A DNA stretch of 64,000 nt, from NCBI RefSeq assembly GCF_009760925.1, contig NZ_VRLV01000006.1:310001-374000 (forward strand). Direction: 5' to 3'. The stretch is from Nonomuraea typhae. Its GTDB lineage: Bacteria > Actinomycetota > Actinomycetes > Streptosporangiales > Streptosporangiaceae. Numbering within the stretch: position 1 is the first letter of the stretch; each line of letters opens with the position of its first letter. The position numbers and the translations under genes are program-made. This document shows positions 25,880-37,002 of this stretch, in pieces. The notes beneath the pieces were generated by a model, which searched no databases, was not told where the DNA came from, and saw only the letters and a list, made by a program, of their open reading frames with translations.

Positions 25880-25892
25880 GGAGACGGTTGGG

Positions 25893-27104
25893 CTAGCGGA
25901 TCCAGCGGCCGGCGCGGAGAGTGTCCAGGACGCGGGAGACCGCGGCGTCGACCGAGATGTGGGTGGTGTCGAGGGTCAGGTCGGCGTCCTCCGGCTCCTC
26001 GTACGGGTCCGAGATGCCGGTGAACGACGGGATGACCCCGGCCCGGGCCTTGGCGTAGAGGCCCTTGCGGTCGCGGCGTTCGCATTCCTCTAGCGGGGTG
26101 GCCACGTGGATGAGCAGGAAGTCAGCGCCTACCGATTCCACCATCGACCGCACTTCTTCACGAGTCTGGGCATACGGGGCGATGGGCGCGCAGATGGACA
26201 GGCCGCCGTGGCGGGCGGTTTCGGCGGCGACGAAGCCGATGCGGCGGATGTTGAGGTCGCGGTCTTCCTTGGAGAACGTGAGGCCCTTGGACAGGAGGTG
26301 ACGGACCACGTCGCCGTCCAGGTACGTGATCGTGCGCCCGCCTTCCTCCAGCAGGGCGTCACGCAGGCCGCGGGCGATCGTGGACTTTCCGGAACCCGAC
26401 AGGCCGGTGAAGAACACCACCAGGCCGCGGCGGTGGGGTGGGCCGGGGAGGGTGACGGGGTCGGGGCCGGCCAGGTGTTCGGTGGCGCCGTAGGCGGTGG
26501 CGATGTGTTCGCGGAGTTCGTGGTCGAGCTCCGGTTCGTCGCGCGGGGCGAGGGGGACCGGGACGACGAGGGTGTTGTCGGGCAGCTGGTCCTTGGCCTT
26601 CAGGGCGGCGCGGACCACGGCCGGGCCGGCTTCGCCGTACGACAGGGGGAGGAGCAGGATGCGGGCGGCGAGTTCCTTGGCGGTGGCGACGACCTCGCCG
26701 AGGTCGTCGAGGGGGCCGCGCATGGTGACGGCGAGGGTGTCCTGGCCGGCCAGTTCGGCGCGGACCTGGGCGGGAGTACGGCGTAGCCGGGCGAATGGGC
26801 CGTGTTCCGGCGGGTTCAGGCTTCTCAGCGGGCCGGTGGCGCCCTGGTCGGTGACCGTGACGACGGCCAGCGGGACGCCTTCCGGGTCCAGGAGGGTGAC
26901 CTCGTCGCCCGGGCGGGCGTCGCCGGGCAGGTGGAGGGTGACCGGCGCGGGCCAGGGGGTGCCGTCGGCCAGGGTGCCCTGCTCGTGCACGGCGTGCAGG
27001 TCGTCGTGGCCGAGGAAGTGCGTGAGAGGCTCGAACGCCCCGGACAGCAGTAGTTCGAGATCAGCGAGTTCGCGCTCGTCTGGGGTGAACTCCACGTATT
27101 CCAT
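25893..27104 (-). CDS. cysC: APS kinase fused to a degenerate ATP-sulfurylase-like N-domain
   Basis: The C-terminal 180 residues are a complete adenylyl-sulfate kinase: FFTGLSGSGKST (231-242), YLDGDVVRHLLSKGLTFSKEDRDLNIRRIGF and FTGISDPYEEP. It makes PAPS from APS. The N-terminal 215 residues resemble eukaryotic/Met3-type ATP sulfurylase: ERELADLELLLSGAFEPLTHFLG, LADGTPWPAPVTL and LRRTPAQVRAEL. Where the catalytic QxRNP motif should follow, it reads TMRGP, and no HHxxG-type motif exists. CysD/CysN in the window supply the sulfurylase activity. ATG at 27104 is chosen because homology starts there; the frame is open to 27233. It is divergent from the sigma-factor gene. Confidence 0.9.
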   Translation of the reverse strand: MEYVEFTPDERELADLELLLSGAFEPLTHFLGHDDLHAVHEQGTLADGTPWPAPVTLHLPGDARPGDEVTLLDPEGVPLAVVTVTDQGATGPLRSLNPPEHGPFARLRRTPAQVRAELAGQDTLAVTMRGPLDDLGEVVATAKELAARILLLPLSYGEAGPAVVRAALKAKDQLPDNTLVVPVPLAPRDEPELDHELREHIATAYGATEHLAGPDPVTLPGPPHRRGLVVFFTGLSGSGKSTIARGLRDALLEEGGRTITYLDGDVVRHLLSKGLTFSKEDRDLNIRRIGFVAAETARHGGLSICAPIAPYAQTREEVRSMVESVGADFLLIHVATPLEECERRDRKGLYAKARAGVIPSFTGISDPYEEPEDADLTLDTTHISVDAAVSRVLDTLRAGRWIR

Positions 27105-27196
27105 CCCAAGTGAAGTGGCAGGACTGAACTTTAGCGCGAGCGCAGGCATAGCGAGGGGCCGCATGCGGCGTCTTAGGGCTGACATTGGAGGTGAAC

Positions 27197-27685
27197 GTGG
27201 ACGAACCAGCCTTCCGTGAGTTTGTCGCGGCACGCTCTCCTGCCCTGATGCGCCTGGCGTTCCTGCTGACCGGCGGCGATCAGCATGAGGCGGAGGACCT
27301 GGTGCAGGCGGCGCTGGCCAAGCTCGCGGGGAAGTGGCGCCGGGTGCAGGCGCCGGAGGCTTATGTGCGGCAGGTCATGTATCGGCAGCAGGTGAGCCGG
27401 TGGCGCGCGGCCGGGCGGCGGCCTGAGGTGGTGCGGGCGGCGGTGCCGGAGCGGGCGGACGTGGACGCCACGCATCGCAGTGAGCTGCGCATGGTGTTAC
27501 GCGGGGCGCTGGCCAGGCTGACTCCGCGGCAGCGGACGGTGCTGGTGTTGCGCTACTTCGAGGACTTGCCCGATCACGAGGTCGCCAAGGTGCTCGGGTG
27601 TTCGGTCGGAACCGTGCGGAGCACCGCCCATCGGTCGCTCGCCAAGTTGCGGGAGATCTTCCCGGAGCTGGAGGTAGTGGGATGA
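27197..27685 (+). CDS. ECF RNA polymerase sigma factor, SigE-like family
   Basis: The 162-residue protein has sigma-70 region 2 (MRLAFLLTGGDQHEAEDLVQAALAKL) and region 4 (LTPRQRTVLVLRYFEDLPDHEVAKVLGCSVGTVRSTAHRSLAKLRE). This is the short form common in actinomycetes. GTG at 27197 has GGAGG 5 nt upstream. Its stop overlaps the next gene (ATGA), so it is co-translated with a membrane-anchored protein that probably acts as its partner or regulator. Confidence 0.93.
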   Translation: MDEPAFREFVAARSPALMRLAFLLTGGDQHEAEDLVQAALAKLAGKWRRVQAPEAYVRQVMYRQQVSRWRAAGRRPEVVRAAVPERADVDATHRSELRMVLRGALARLTPRQRTVLVLRYFEDLPDHEVAKVLGCSVGTVRSTAHRSLAKLREIFPELEVVG

Positions 27686-28848
27686 CCAAGCAGTTGCGCG
27701 AGGTGCTGGACGAGTGGGCCGGCGAGGTCCGGGTGCCGCACGACCTGGCGGATCGGGTGCTACGGAGGCGCGCCCGGCGGCCGTGGGTGTATGGGGCGGT
27801 GGCGGCGGGGGTCGCCGTCGTGCTGGCCGTGGTGGCGGGGGTTGTCCTGCCGCGGCAGGACGACATGACGGTGCGGCCCGCGGTCGAGGTGACGCTGCCC
27901 GAGCGGCCGTCGCCGGCGCCGACGGATGTCCGGACGGATGTGGACAACATGCCGCCCAAGAAGATGATCGCGGCGGGAAACTACGCCGTTTCCGCATATT
28001 TCACGACCTCGACGGAGAAGCTGGAAGGCCGATGGGAGCGCGCCCGCCGTACCTGGTGGCTGCTCGACCCGCAGACCGGCACCTACGAGAAGACGCCCTA
28101 CGCGTGGGTGGACGTGGCGCCCGGGCTGCAGGTGGCCGCGGTGCTGGAGGGTGAGGTGATGGGGCGCCGGGTCGGCATCCTCGACCTGACCACGCGGCAG
28201 TTCCTGACCTGGATTGACCTGGGCCGGGACGTCATGGGCCTGAAGTGGTCACCCGACGGCACGAAGCTGCTGGCCACCGCCTACACGGACTACCCTGGGC
28301 GCTGGGAACGGGTGGACGCCAACTCCCGGATGGCCGTCGACTCGGACCGCACCGGCTTCGTCGTCGTGGACGTGCCGGCGAAGAAGGTGGACTTCCGGCC
28401 GCTGCCTCTGAACGAGGACCTCGTACGGGGCAACGACTTCTCGTGGAGCCTCGACGGCACGCTGGTCTGGGAACTCGTCGGCGGACCCCGGTTCCTCTAC
28501 TACTCCCTGGACGGACGGCCGCACGAGGCGCTCCAGGAGCACTTCTCCGACGCCAACGTCGCCGCGCTCTCGCCCAACGGCAAGCTGCTCCTCGGCGAGG
28601 CGGGCCTGCCCACCCGGATCACCGACGTGGCGACGGGCCGGGTGGCCGGCCGGCAGCAGGCGCTCCAGCTGCACGCCTGGGCCGACGACGAGAGCGTCAT
28701 CGCCGTGAGGTGCAAGGACGACTGCCCCAGCGAGTTCGTCGGCGCGCTCGTGCTGATCGGTGTGGACGGCACCGAGAAGACCCAGCTCACCGGCTACCAG
28801 AACAGCCAGGAGGACGGCGCGTGGCAGTGGGTGCTCACGCCTAGATGA
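27682..28848 (+). CDS. Membrane-anchored beta-propeller-like protein paired with the ECF sigma factor
   Basis: The 388-residue protein has a short cytoplasmic N-terminus (about 35 residues, VPHDLADRVLRRRARRP), one transmembrane helix at about 36-55, and a large extracytoplasmic region. That region has repeated beta-rich segments such as MGLKWSPDGTKLLATAYTDYPG and VAALSPNGKLLLGEAGLP, typical of WD40/TolB-like propellers. Coupling to the ECF gene by a 4-nt overlap suggests an anti-sigma or sensor role. No zinc anti-sigma motif (HxxxCxxC) is present, so this remains inference. Confidence 0.75.
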   Translation: MTKQLREVLDEWAGEVRVPHDLADRVLRRRARRPWVYGAVAAGVAVVLAVVAGVVLPRQDDMTVRPAVEVTLPERPSPAPTDVRTDVDNMPPKKMIAAGNYAVSAYFTTSTEKLEGRWERARRTWWLLDPQTGTYEKTPYAWVDVAPGLQVAAVLEGEVMGRRVGILDLTTRQFLTWIDLGRDVMGLKWSPDGTKLLATAYTDYPGRWERVDANSRMAVDSDRTGFVVVDVPAKKVDFRPLPLNEDLVRGNDFSWSLDGTLVWELVGGPRFLYYSLDGRPHEALQEHFSDANVAALSPNGKLLLGEAGLPTRITDVATGRVAGRQQALQLHAWADDESVIAVRCKDDCPSEFVGALVLIGVDGTEKTQLTGYQNSQEDGAWQWVLTPR

Positions 28849-29575
28849 GCCTGGCGAAATGGTTCTGAGGTTTACGGATGACCATGGTCACCTCGTCATG
28901 AGAGGACGGGAGCCGGCCGCGGGTGAGCTTGTCCACCAGCGCGACGGCCGCGCTCCCGATCCGTCCCATCGCCGGCCCGGTGGTCGCCGTCTCGTCGTCG
29001 GTGATCATCAGCCCGCGGGTGAGGCAGAACGCGTGCATCCCGTCACGCGAGGTGACCGCCTCGTAGACGGCGGGCAGCGGCCCCGGCGTGCCCTCCGCGA
29101 CGACCCGCTTCCACACGAGCCTGCGCAGCCACCCCGGCGTGACCCGGTCGCACCACCCGTAGGCGGAGTCGCGGTCGCGCATCCGCAGCAGGATCAGCCC
29201 GCCCGGCCGCAGCGCCTGCAGCATCCGGTCGAGCACCAGCTCGGCGTGCTCGATCCGCTCCAGCAGGAACGTCAGCCGGATCACGTCGAACGACCGCGGC
29301 GGCATCGGCACCGACCGCATGTCGCCCAGCGCCCACGCGGCCAGATCGTGCCGGCTCTCCATGATCGTCCGAATCGCCGGCAGCTCCACGTCGACGCCGG
29401 TCACCCGGGTCTCGATGCGCTCCAGCACGAGTTGCTCGTCATGCCCGCACCCGGCGAGCAGGATGTCGAGCCGCCGCCCCAGCTGCTCGGTCCATTGCTC
29501 GCGAATCCGCTGCCCAAACAGGTCGCCGCGCGGAGCGACGATACGCACCTCTGACATGTCACTAACAGTAATCAA
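28841..29575 (-). CDS. Class I SAM-dependent methyltransferase
   Basis: The 244-residue protein has LDILLAGCGHDEQLVLERIE for the SAM-binding loop, VTGVDVE, then SFDVIRLTFLLERIEHAELVLDRMLQALRPGGLILLRM, the usual motif IV/post region. The acceptor is unknown. The start may instead be the in-frame ATG at 29557 (MSEVRIVAP). Its 3' end overlaps the convergent propeller gene by 8 nt. Confidence 0.8.
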   Translation of the reverse strand: MITVSDMSEVRIVAPRGDLFGQRIREQWTEQLGRRLDILLAGCGHDEQLVLERIETRVTGVDVELPAIRTIMESRHDLAAWALGDMRSVPMPPRSFDVIRLTFLLERIEHAELVLDRMLQALRPGGLILLRMRDRDSAYGWCDRVTPGWLRRLVWKRVVAEGTPGPLPAVYEAVTSRDGMHAFCLTRGLMITDDETATTGPAMGRIGSAAVALVDKLTRGRLPSSHDEVTMVIRKPQNHFARLI

Positions 29576-30037
29576 CTGCTTGCGCTTAGTGGCGTATTTC
29601 TCACCCCTTCGCCGTACCTTCTCTCCACATCTCTCAAGCGCCCTCTCCGCGCGCTGTGGGTGTCCCTGCGTTCTGCTTGCGGGCGCGGTCTCTGCGGCAA
29701 GGAAGATCTTTTACGGCGAAGCCAAGCAGGCACCACCCGCCCACGTGCGCGGGCGCCGATCGTGGGGATCGCTTCTCACGTCGGACACACGCACCCCCGC
29801 AACGGCGCCCGTTTCCGGCCTGGGTGGTTAAACCCCGCCAGGTGGGCAGGTCTCTCGCATGGATGGTCACGCGGCCGGTGGATTGTCGTCCTCCCGGCTC
29901 GGGCTTGTCCTGCCCCAGCCTGGGCTGGTCACGTCCTTTCCGTGGCCGCGTGCCTGGGTGGTCAAGTCAAACCAGCGGGAGGAATCGGGACCGAGTCGTA
30001 ACCGGGGAGCAAGGGAGAATTCTGGTGAAATGTCGGA
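29576..30037. other. Intergenic region carrying left copy of inverted 125-bp repeat
   Basis: No gene is supported in this 462-bp gap. Open frames lack coding character. It contains the left arm of the inverted repeat (29705-29829). Downstream GC-rich sequence to about 30010 shows no clear promoter; an AGGGAGA lies at 30012-30018. Confidence 0.6.
29705..29829 (+). repeat. Inverted repeat element, left copy (about 125 bp)
   Basis: This stretch is repeated in reverse orientation at 30832-30956. The inner 75 bp (about 29755-29829) are identical to the other copy; the outer 50 bp carry scattered substitutions. Both copies end in CTGGGTGGTT next to the unique internal segment. Confidence 0.9.
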
Positions 30038-30664
30038 GTGGAGACGCTGAAGGACCTGCTTGACGGTGTGGCGGCGGGAAACCTGCCTGCCCCGGACGGT
30101 TCCGTGGACCTCTTCCCGCAACCCTCCTCCCGGGACCTCGGCGTCCTCGGCTTCACCGCCCACGCCGTCGTCTTCGCCGATCTGCACCCGGTGTGGTTGC
30201 GTGCCCGCCTGTCAGAAGGCGACCTGTCCGCCCCGCTGAACCCGCCTTTCCTGCGCGCCCTGGAGCGCAAGACCGGCCGCCGCGTGGACAACGTCGACGT
30301 CCTCTTCCTCGCCCACCCGCTGCCGGGCGAGCCGGACGTGCCGCTGACCGAGGTCACCAGGCGCGCCCACCCGAGAGTCGCGCGGGCCCACCGGCACAGG
30401 GACGACGTGCGCGCCTGGGGATGCGAGGGCGGACTGCTCGTGCTGGGCCGGGGCTTGGCCGGGCGCTGGGAGGTGGCGGTGGAGGTGGCCCCCGAACACC
30501 GGGGCCGCGGCCTGGGCCGGATCCTCGCCCGAGCCGCCCGGCACCTGGCCCCCGAACCCCTCTGGGCTCAGATCGCCCCGGCCAACGCGGCCAGCGTCCG
30601 CGCCTTCACCGCCGCCGGCTTCGCCACGGTGGGCGCGGAAGCCCTCCTGCCCCCAGCCGACTAA
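30038..30664 (+). CDS. GNAT-family N-acetyltransferase
   Basis: The C-terminal half of this 208-residue protein has the acetyl-CoA-binding motif VAVEVAPEHRGRGLGRILARAARHL (motif A, R-G-R-G-L-G) and ANAASVRAFTAAGFATVG. This is the general GNAT fold. The N-terminal 100 residues are a separate domain with FTAHAVVFADLHPVWLRARL. The substrate is unknown. GTG at 30038 has only a tight CGGAG site. The gene and the minisatellite after it are bracketed by the inverted 125-bp repeats. Confidence 0.8.
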   Translation: METLKDLLDGVAAGNLPAPDGSVDLFPQPSSRDLGVLGFTAHAVVFADLHPVWLRARLSEGDLSAPLNPPFLRALERKTGRRVDNVDVLFLAHPLPGEPDVPLTEVTRRAHPRVARAHRHRDDVRAWGCEGGLLVLGRGLAGRWEVAVEVAPEHRGRGLGRILARAARHLAPEPLWAQIAPANAASVRAFTAAGFATVGAEALLPPAD

Positions 30665-30723
30665 CCTCGCAGCCACCTCCGGCTAACCAACCCTCGGCCC
30701 GCCCTTGGGCTGACTTGCCTCCT

Positions 30724-30830
30724 GGCCACCCTCCGGGCGACCGGCCCCACGGCCACCCTCCGGGCGACCGGCCCCACGGCCACCCTCCGGGCGACCGGCC
30801 CCACGGCCACCCTCCGGCCGACCGGCCTCT
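30724..30830. repeat. 27-bp tandem repeat, 4 units
   Basis: Units beginning GGCCACCCTCCGGGCGACCG start at 30724, 30751, 30778 and 30805; the last is diverged at its end. The array abuts the right copy of the inverted repeat. Confidence 0.92.
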
Positions 30831-30831
30831 C

Positions 30832-30956
30832 AACCACCCAGGCCGGAAACGGGCGCCGTTGCGGGGGTGCGTGTGTCCGACGTGAGAAGCGATCCCCACG
30901 ATCGGCGCTCGCGCACGTCGGCGGGTGGTGTCTGGTCGGCTCCGCCGTAAAGAATC
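30832..30956 (-). repeat. Inverted repeat element, right copy (about 125 bp)
   Basis: Reverse complement of 29705-29829, with an identical inner 75 bp. The outer end near TTTACGGCGGAGCC differs from the left copy's TTTACGGCGAAGCC. Confidence 0.9.
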
Positions 30957-31084
30957 AGCTCCCCCCAGCCCCGCGCGGAGGAGCCAGTAGGCTGGGGGAG
31001 GACCCCCGCGACCGACATGAGGCCGGGGGTAGTCGTGTTGCCCTTGGCGGTTGGTCGGGGGCGATCATTTGCGTGGGGCTGTGG

Positions 31085-34573
<3,489 letters not shown>

Positions 34574-34600
34574 CCGCGGTTTTTGTCGGAAGGGATGCAC

Positions 34601-35218
34601 GTGAAGTCGATTCGAGTGGCCTTGGCCGCCGCCGCGGCAGGCGTCGCGCTGACCGCCTGCGCCAACCCGATCGAGGCGGGCGCCGCCGCGATCGTGGGGA
34701 ATGAGCGCATTGCCGCGAAGGACCTCAACGCCGAGGTCAAGCAGTATGAGCAGGCGCTGACCGCGGCGCGTCTCGACGCCAGTGCGCTTCGGGTGCCGCT
34801 CAGCCAGTTCGTCCTGTATCGCATGACGAACGAGTCCGTCTACCGGCAGCTCGCGGCCAAGCACGGCGTGCAGGTGAACGAGTCGGAGATCGACGCCGCG
34901 CTGAAGGACCCGGGCCAGCAGCAGTCGCCCGAGATCAACCTGCTGGCCAAGGGCGTGCCGCCCGGCGACGCCCGTGACTACCTGCGGGGCGAGCTGTCCG
35001 TCAGGAAGATCGTCGACAAGCTCGGCGGCCCGCAGAACCAGCAGGCCCTGGACGCGCTCCGCAAGGACTTCGAGGCCGTCAAGGTCACCTACAGCCCCCG
35101 CTACGGCAAGGTCAACACCCAGCCGACGCAGGAGAACCCGTCGATGTTCCTCGACACGGGCCGCTTCGGCAAGCTCACCCCGACCCAGCAGCCGCAAGCG
35201 CAGCAGCCGCAGGGCTGA
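34601..35218 (+). CDS. Lipoprotein with SurA N-terminal-like domain
   Basis: The 205-residue protein has a lipoprotein signal: VALAAAAAGVALTAC with the lipobox cysteine near residue 19. It then has a SurA_N-like helical domain (AAIVGNERIAAKDLNAEVKQYEQAL) and a Gln/Pro-rich C-terminus. No parvulin domain follows, so a chaperone rather than isomerase role is likely. GTG at 34601 has GGAAGGG 6 nt upstream. It sits between mfd and mazG, a common actinobacterial position. Confidence 0.85.
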   Translation: MKSIRVALAAAAAGVALTACANPIEAGAAAIVGNERIAAKDLNAEVKQYEQALTAARLDASALRVPLSQFVLYRMTNESVYRQLAAKHGVQVNESEIDAALKDPGQQQSPEINLLAKGVPPGDARDYLRGELSVRKIVDKLGGPQNQQALDALRKDFEAVKVTYSPRYGKVNTQPTQENPSMFLDTGRFGKLTPTQQPQAQQPQG

Positions 35219-35221
35219 GCG

Positions 35222-36154
35222 ATGCCGCTCATCGTCGTCACCACCTCGCCCAGGGTCGCGCCGGGCCTGCTCAGCCACCAGGCGTGGCAGGCGCTGCGCG
35301 CGGGCGAGGTGCTGACCGCCGCGGCCGATCACCCGCAACTGCCCTACCTGACGGAGGCGGGCGTCGTGGTGACCGTCGGCCCGCAGGACCCCGCTGTCCT
35401 GGTACGGCGGGCGGTCGAGGGCACGCTCGTCTGGCTGGCCGGTGACGACGAGAACTTCCTGCGCGCGGCCGGGCACGCGGCGCTGGCGCTGGAGGAGCCG
35501 CCGGTGATCGAGGTGGTGCCCGGCTCCTACGACCTGCCGGGCGCCCGGATGCTCGACCTGGTCGGCGTGATGGAGCGGCTGCGCGCCGAGTGCCCGTGGG
35601 ATCGCAAGCAGACCCACGAGACGCTGGTGCCGTATCTGCTCGAAGAGGCGTACGAAGTCCTGGAGACGATCGAGGACGGCGACTATCCGGCGCTGCGCGA
35701 GGAACTCGGGGACCTGCTGCTGCAGGTGGTCTTCCACGCGAAGGTGGCCGAGTCGTTCGACATCGACGACGTGGCGGAGGGCATCGTCGAGAAGCTGGTC
35801 AGGCGCCATCCGCACGTGTTCGGCAGCGTGCGCGCCGAGACGGCCGACGAGGTGAACGACAACTGGGAGGCCATCAAGGCCGCCGAGCGGGCCGAGAAGG
35901 GCACCGGGTCGGTCCTGGACGGCGTGCCGATGGGCCAGCCGTCGTTGTCGCTGGCGGCGCAGCTGGTGCGCCGGGCGGAGCGGTCGGGGGCGCCGGAGGC
36001 TCTGTCGTACGCCGTGGGCCAGGGGGTGGCACGTGAGCTGTTCGACCTGGTCAAGAGGGCGCAGGAGGCGGGCCTGGACCCGGAGGCCGAGCTGCGCGCC
36101 GCGGCCCGCGACTACCGCGACCGCGTGCACGCCTGGGAGACGCGCGGCGCTTAA
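35222..36154 (+). CDS. mazG: MazG nucleoside triphosphate pyrophosphohydrolase
   Basis: MazG hydrolyses (d)NTPs to NMP and PPi. The 310-residue protein has an N-terminal extension of about 100 residues. The MazG domain follows, with LRAECPWDRKQTHETLVPYLLEEAYEVLETI and REELGDLLLQVVFHAKVAE giving the EExxE...ExxD metal site. ATG at 35222 follows the lipoprotein stop by 3 nt. The last eight codons and stop form the first unit of a 28-bp tandem repeat array. Confidence 0.93.
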   Translation: MPLIVVTTSPRVAPGLLSHQAWQALRAGEVLTAAADHPQLPYLTEAGVVVTVGPQDPAVLVRRAVEGTLVWLAGDDENFLRAAGHAALALEEPPVIEVVPGSYDLPGARMLDLVGVMERLRAECPWDRKQTHETLVPYLLEEAYEVLETIEDGDYPALREELGDLLLQVVFHAKVAESFDIDDVAEGIVEKLVRRHPHVFGSVRAETADEVNDNWEAIKAAERAEKGTGSVLDGVPMGQPSLSLAAQLVRRAERSGAPEALSYAVGQGVARELFDLVKRAQEAGLDPEAELRAAARDYRDRVHAWETRGA

Positions 36155-36266
36155 GCACGCTTGAGAGACGGACGGCGCTTAAGCACGCTTGAGAGACGGA
36201 CGGCGCTTAAGCACGCTTGAGAGACGGACTGTGCTTAAGCACGCTTGGGAGACGCGCGGCGCCTAG
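36127..36266. repeat. 28-bp tandem repeat, 5 units, spanning two gene ends
   Basis: Units start at 36127, 36155, 36183, 36211 and 36239. The core is GCACGCTTGAGAGACGGACG followed by GCGCTTAA. The first unit encodes the C-terminus and TAA stop of MazG. The last contains the stop codon of the convergent methyltransferase (36263-36265). The middle units are nearly identical and more alike than the outer ones. Confidence 0.95.
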
Positions 36267-36931
36267 CTGACGGGGCGCTGTCCGGATACGAACTGGATGA
36301 GCCCGGTGGTCCTGCGGGTCACGCCGGTCAGCCCGAGCCGGCCGAACGCCGACTCCACCTCGGCGTCACCGAACATCCGCACCCCGCTGACCTGCCCGAA
36401 CACCTCGTTCAGCGGCCCGAGCAGCGGCGCGCGGCGGGTGGTCATGATGGCCAGGCGGCCGCCGGGCCGCAGCGTTCCCGCCATGGCGGCGAGCGCGTCG
36501 AAGGGCCGGTCGAACAGGTAGAGGGCGGCGAAGCAGGACACGGCGTCGAAGGATGCGGGGCGGAAGGGCAGCTCGACCGCGTCGGCCCGGACGAACCGCA
36601 GCCGGTCGCGGTAGACGTACCGGGCGGACTCGCTCGACGCCTTGGCCAGCATCGTGGGCGAGGCGTCCAGGCCGACGACCCGGCCGGTGTCGCCGACGTG
36701 GGCGGCCAGCGCCCTGGCCACGTTGCCGGGGCCGCAGGCGACGTCGAGCACCCGGGCGCCGGGGGCGAGGGCCAGCATGCCGCGCAGGAGCGTCATCTCC
36801 TGCGCCATGGTGGGGCCGAGCGGCCCTTTGGCCAGGCCGAGGAGCGCGGGCCGCCAGAGGCGTTCGTAGATCGCGGGCAGCGCGGCGGAGTGCATCAGGC
36901 GCTGGGCGAGAGTGCGGTCCATGGGACCCAT
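36263..36931 (-). CDS. Class I SAM-dependent methyltransferase (UbiE-like)
   Basis: The 222-residue protein has the SAM-binding motif ARVLDVACGPGNVARALAAHVG, GLDASPTMLAKA, then ADAVELPFRPASFDAVSCFAALYLF and LRPGGRLAIMTTR, the full class I methyltransferase pattern. The substrate is unknown. ATG at 36922 (MDRTLAQRL) is an alternative start. It is divergent from the protein kinase gene. Confidence 0.85.
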   Translation of the reverse strand: MGPMDRTLAQRLMHSAALPAIYERLWRPALLGLAKGPLGPTMAQEMTLLRGMLALAPGARVLDVACGPGNVARALAAHVGDTGRVVGLDASPTMLAKASSESARYVYRDRLRFVRADAVELPFRPASFDAVSCFAALYLFDRPFDALAAMAGTLRPGGRLAIMTTRRAPLLGPLNEVFGQVSGVRMFGDAEVESAFGRLGLTGVTRRTTGLIQFVSGQRPVS

Positions 36932-37002
36932 TAGAGCAACTCGAGTGGCGGGATATATCGGGAGATGTAAGTATCGTTCGGGTTATACGGGGGGAGTTGC
37001 GC

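Larger units (their letters stand above)
25296..25892. other. Intergenic region rich in repeats and hairpins
   Basis: No gene is supported in this 597-bp gap between convergent genes. It contains a 19-bp tandem array (25416-25490), a 14-bp perfect palindrome (25505-25518), a 10-bp stem with 5-nt loop (25525-25549) that may terminate transcription from both sides, and a 29-bp tandem array (25735-25879). Confidence 0.7.
30665..31084. other. Intergenic region with minisatellite, right inverted-repeat copy and mfd leader
   Basis: This 420-bp gap has no gene. It contains the 27-bp array (30724-30830), the right inverted-repeat arm (30832-30956), and an imperfect 11-bp stem (30959-30970 with 30990-31000, CTCCCCC-AGCC/GGCTGGGGGAG with one bulge) ahead of mfd. 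Confidence 0.6.

Noticed and set aside
8145..27104. Prophage or integrative element
   Set aside because: No integrase, phage structural or plasmid genes, and no att-like repeats next to the tRNAs.
29576..30037. Short open frames crossing the left 125-bp repeat as a protein-coding gene
   Set aside because: The same translated tail appears on opposite strands at both repeat copies, so it follows the DNA repeat, not a conserved gene.
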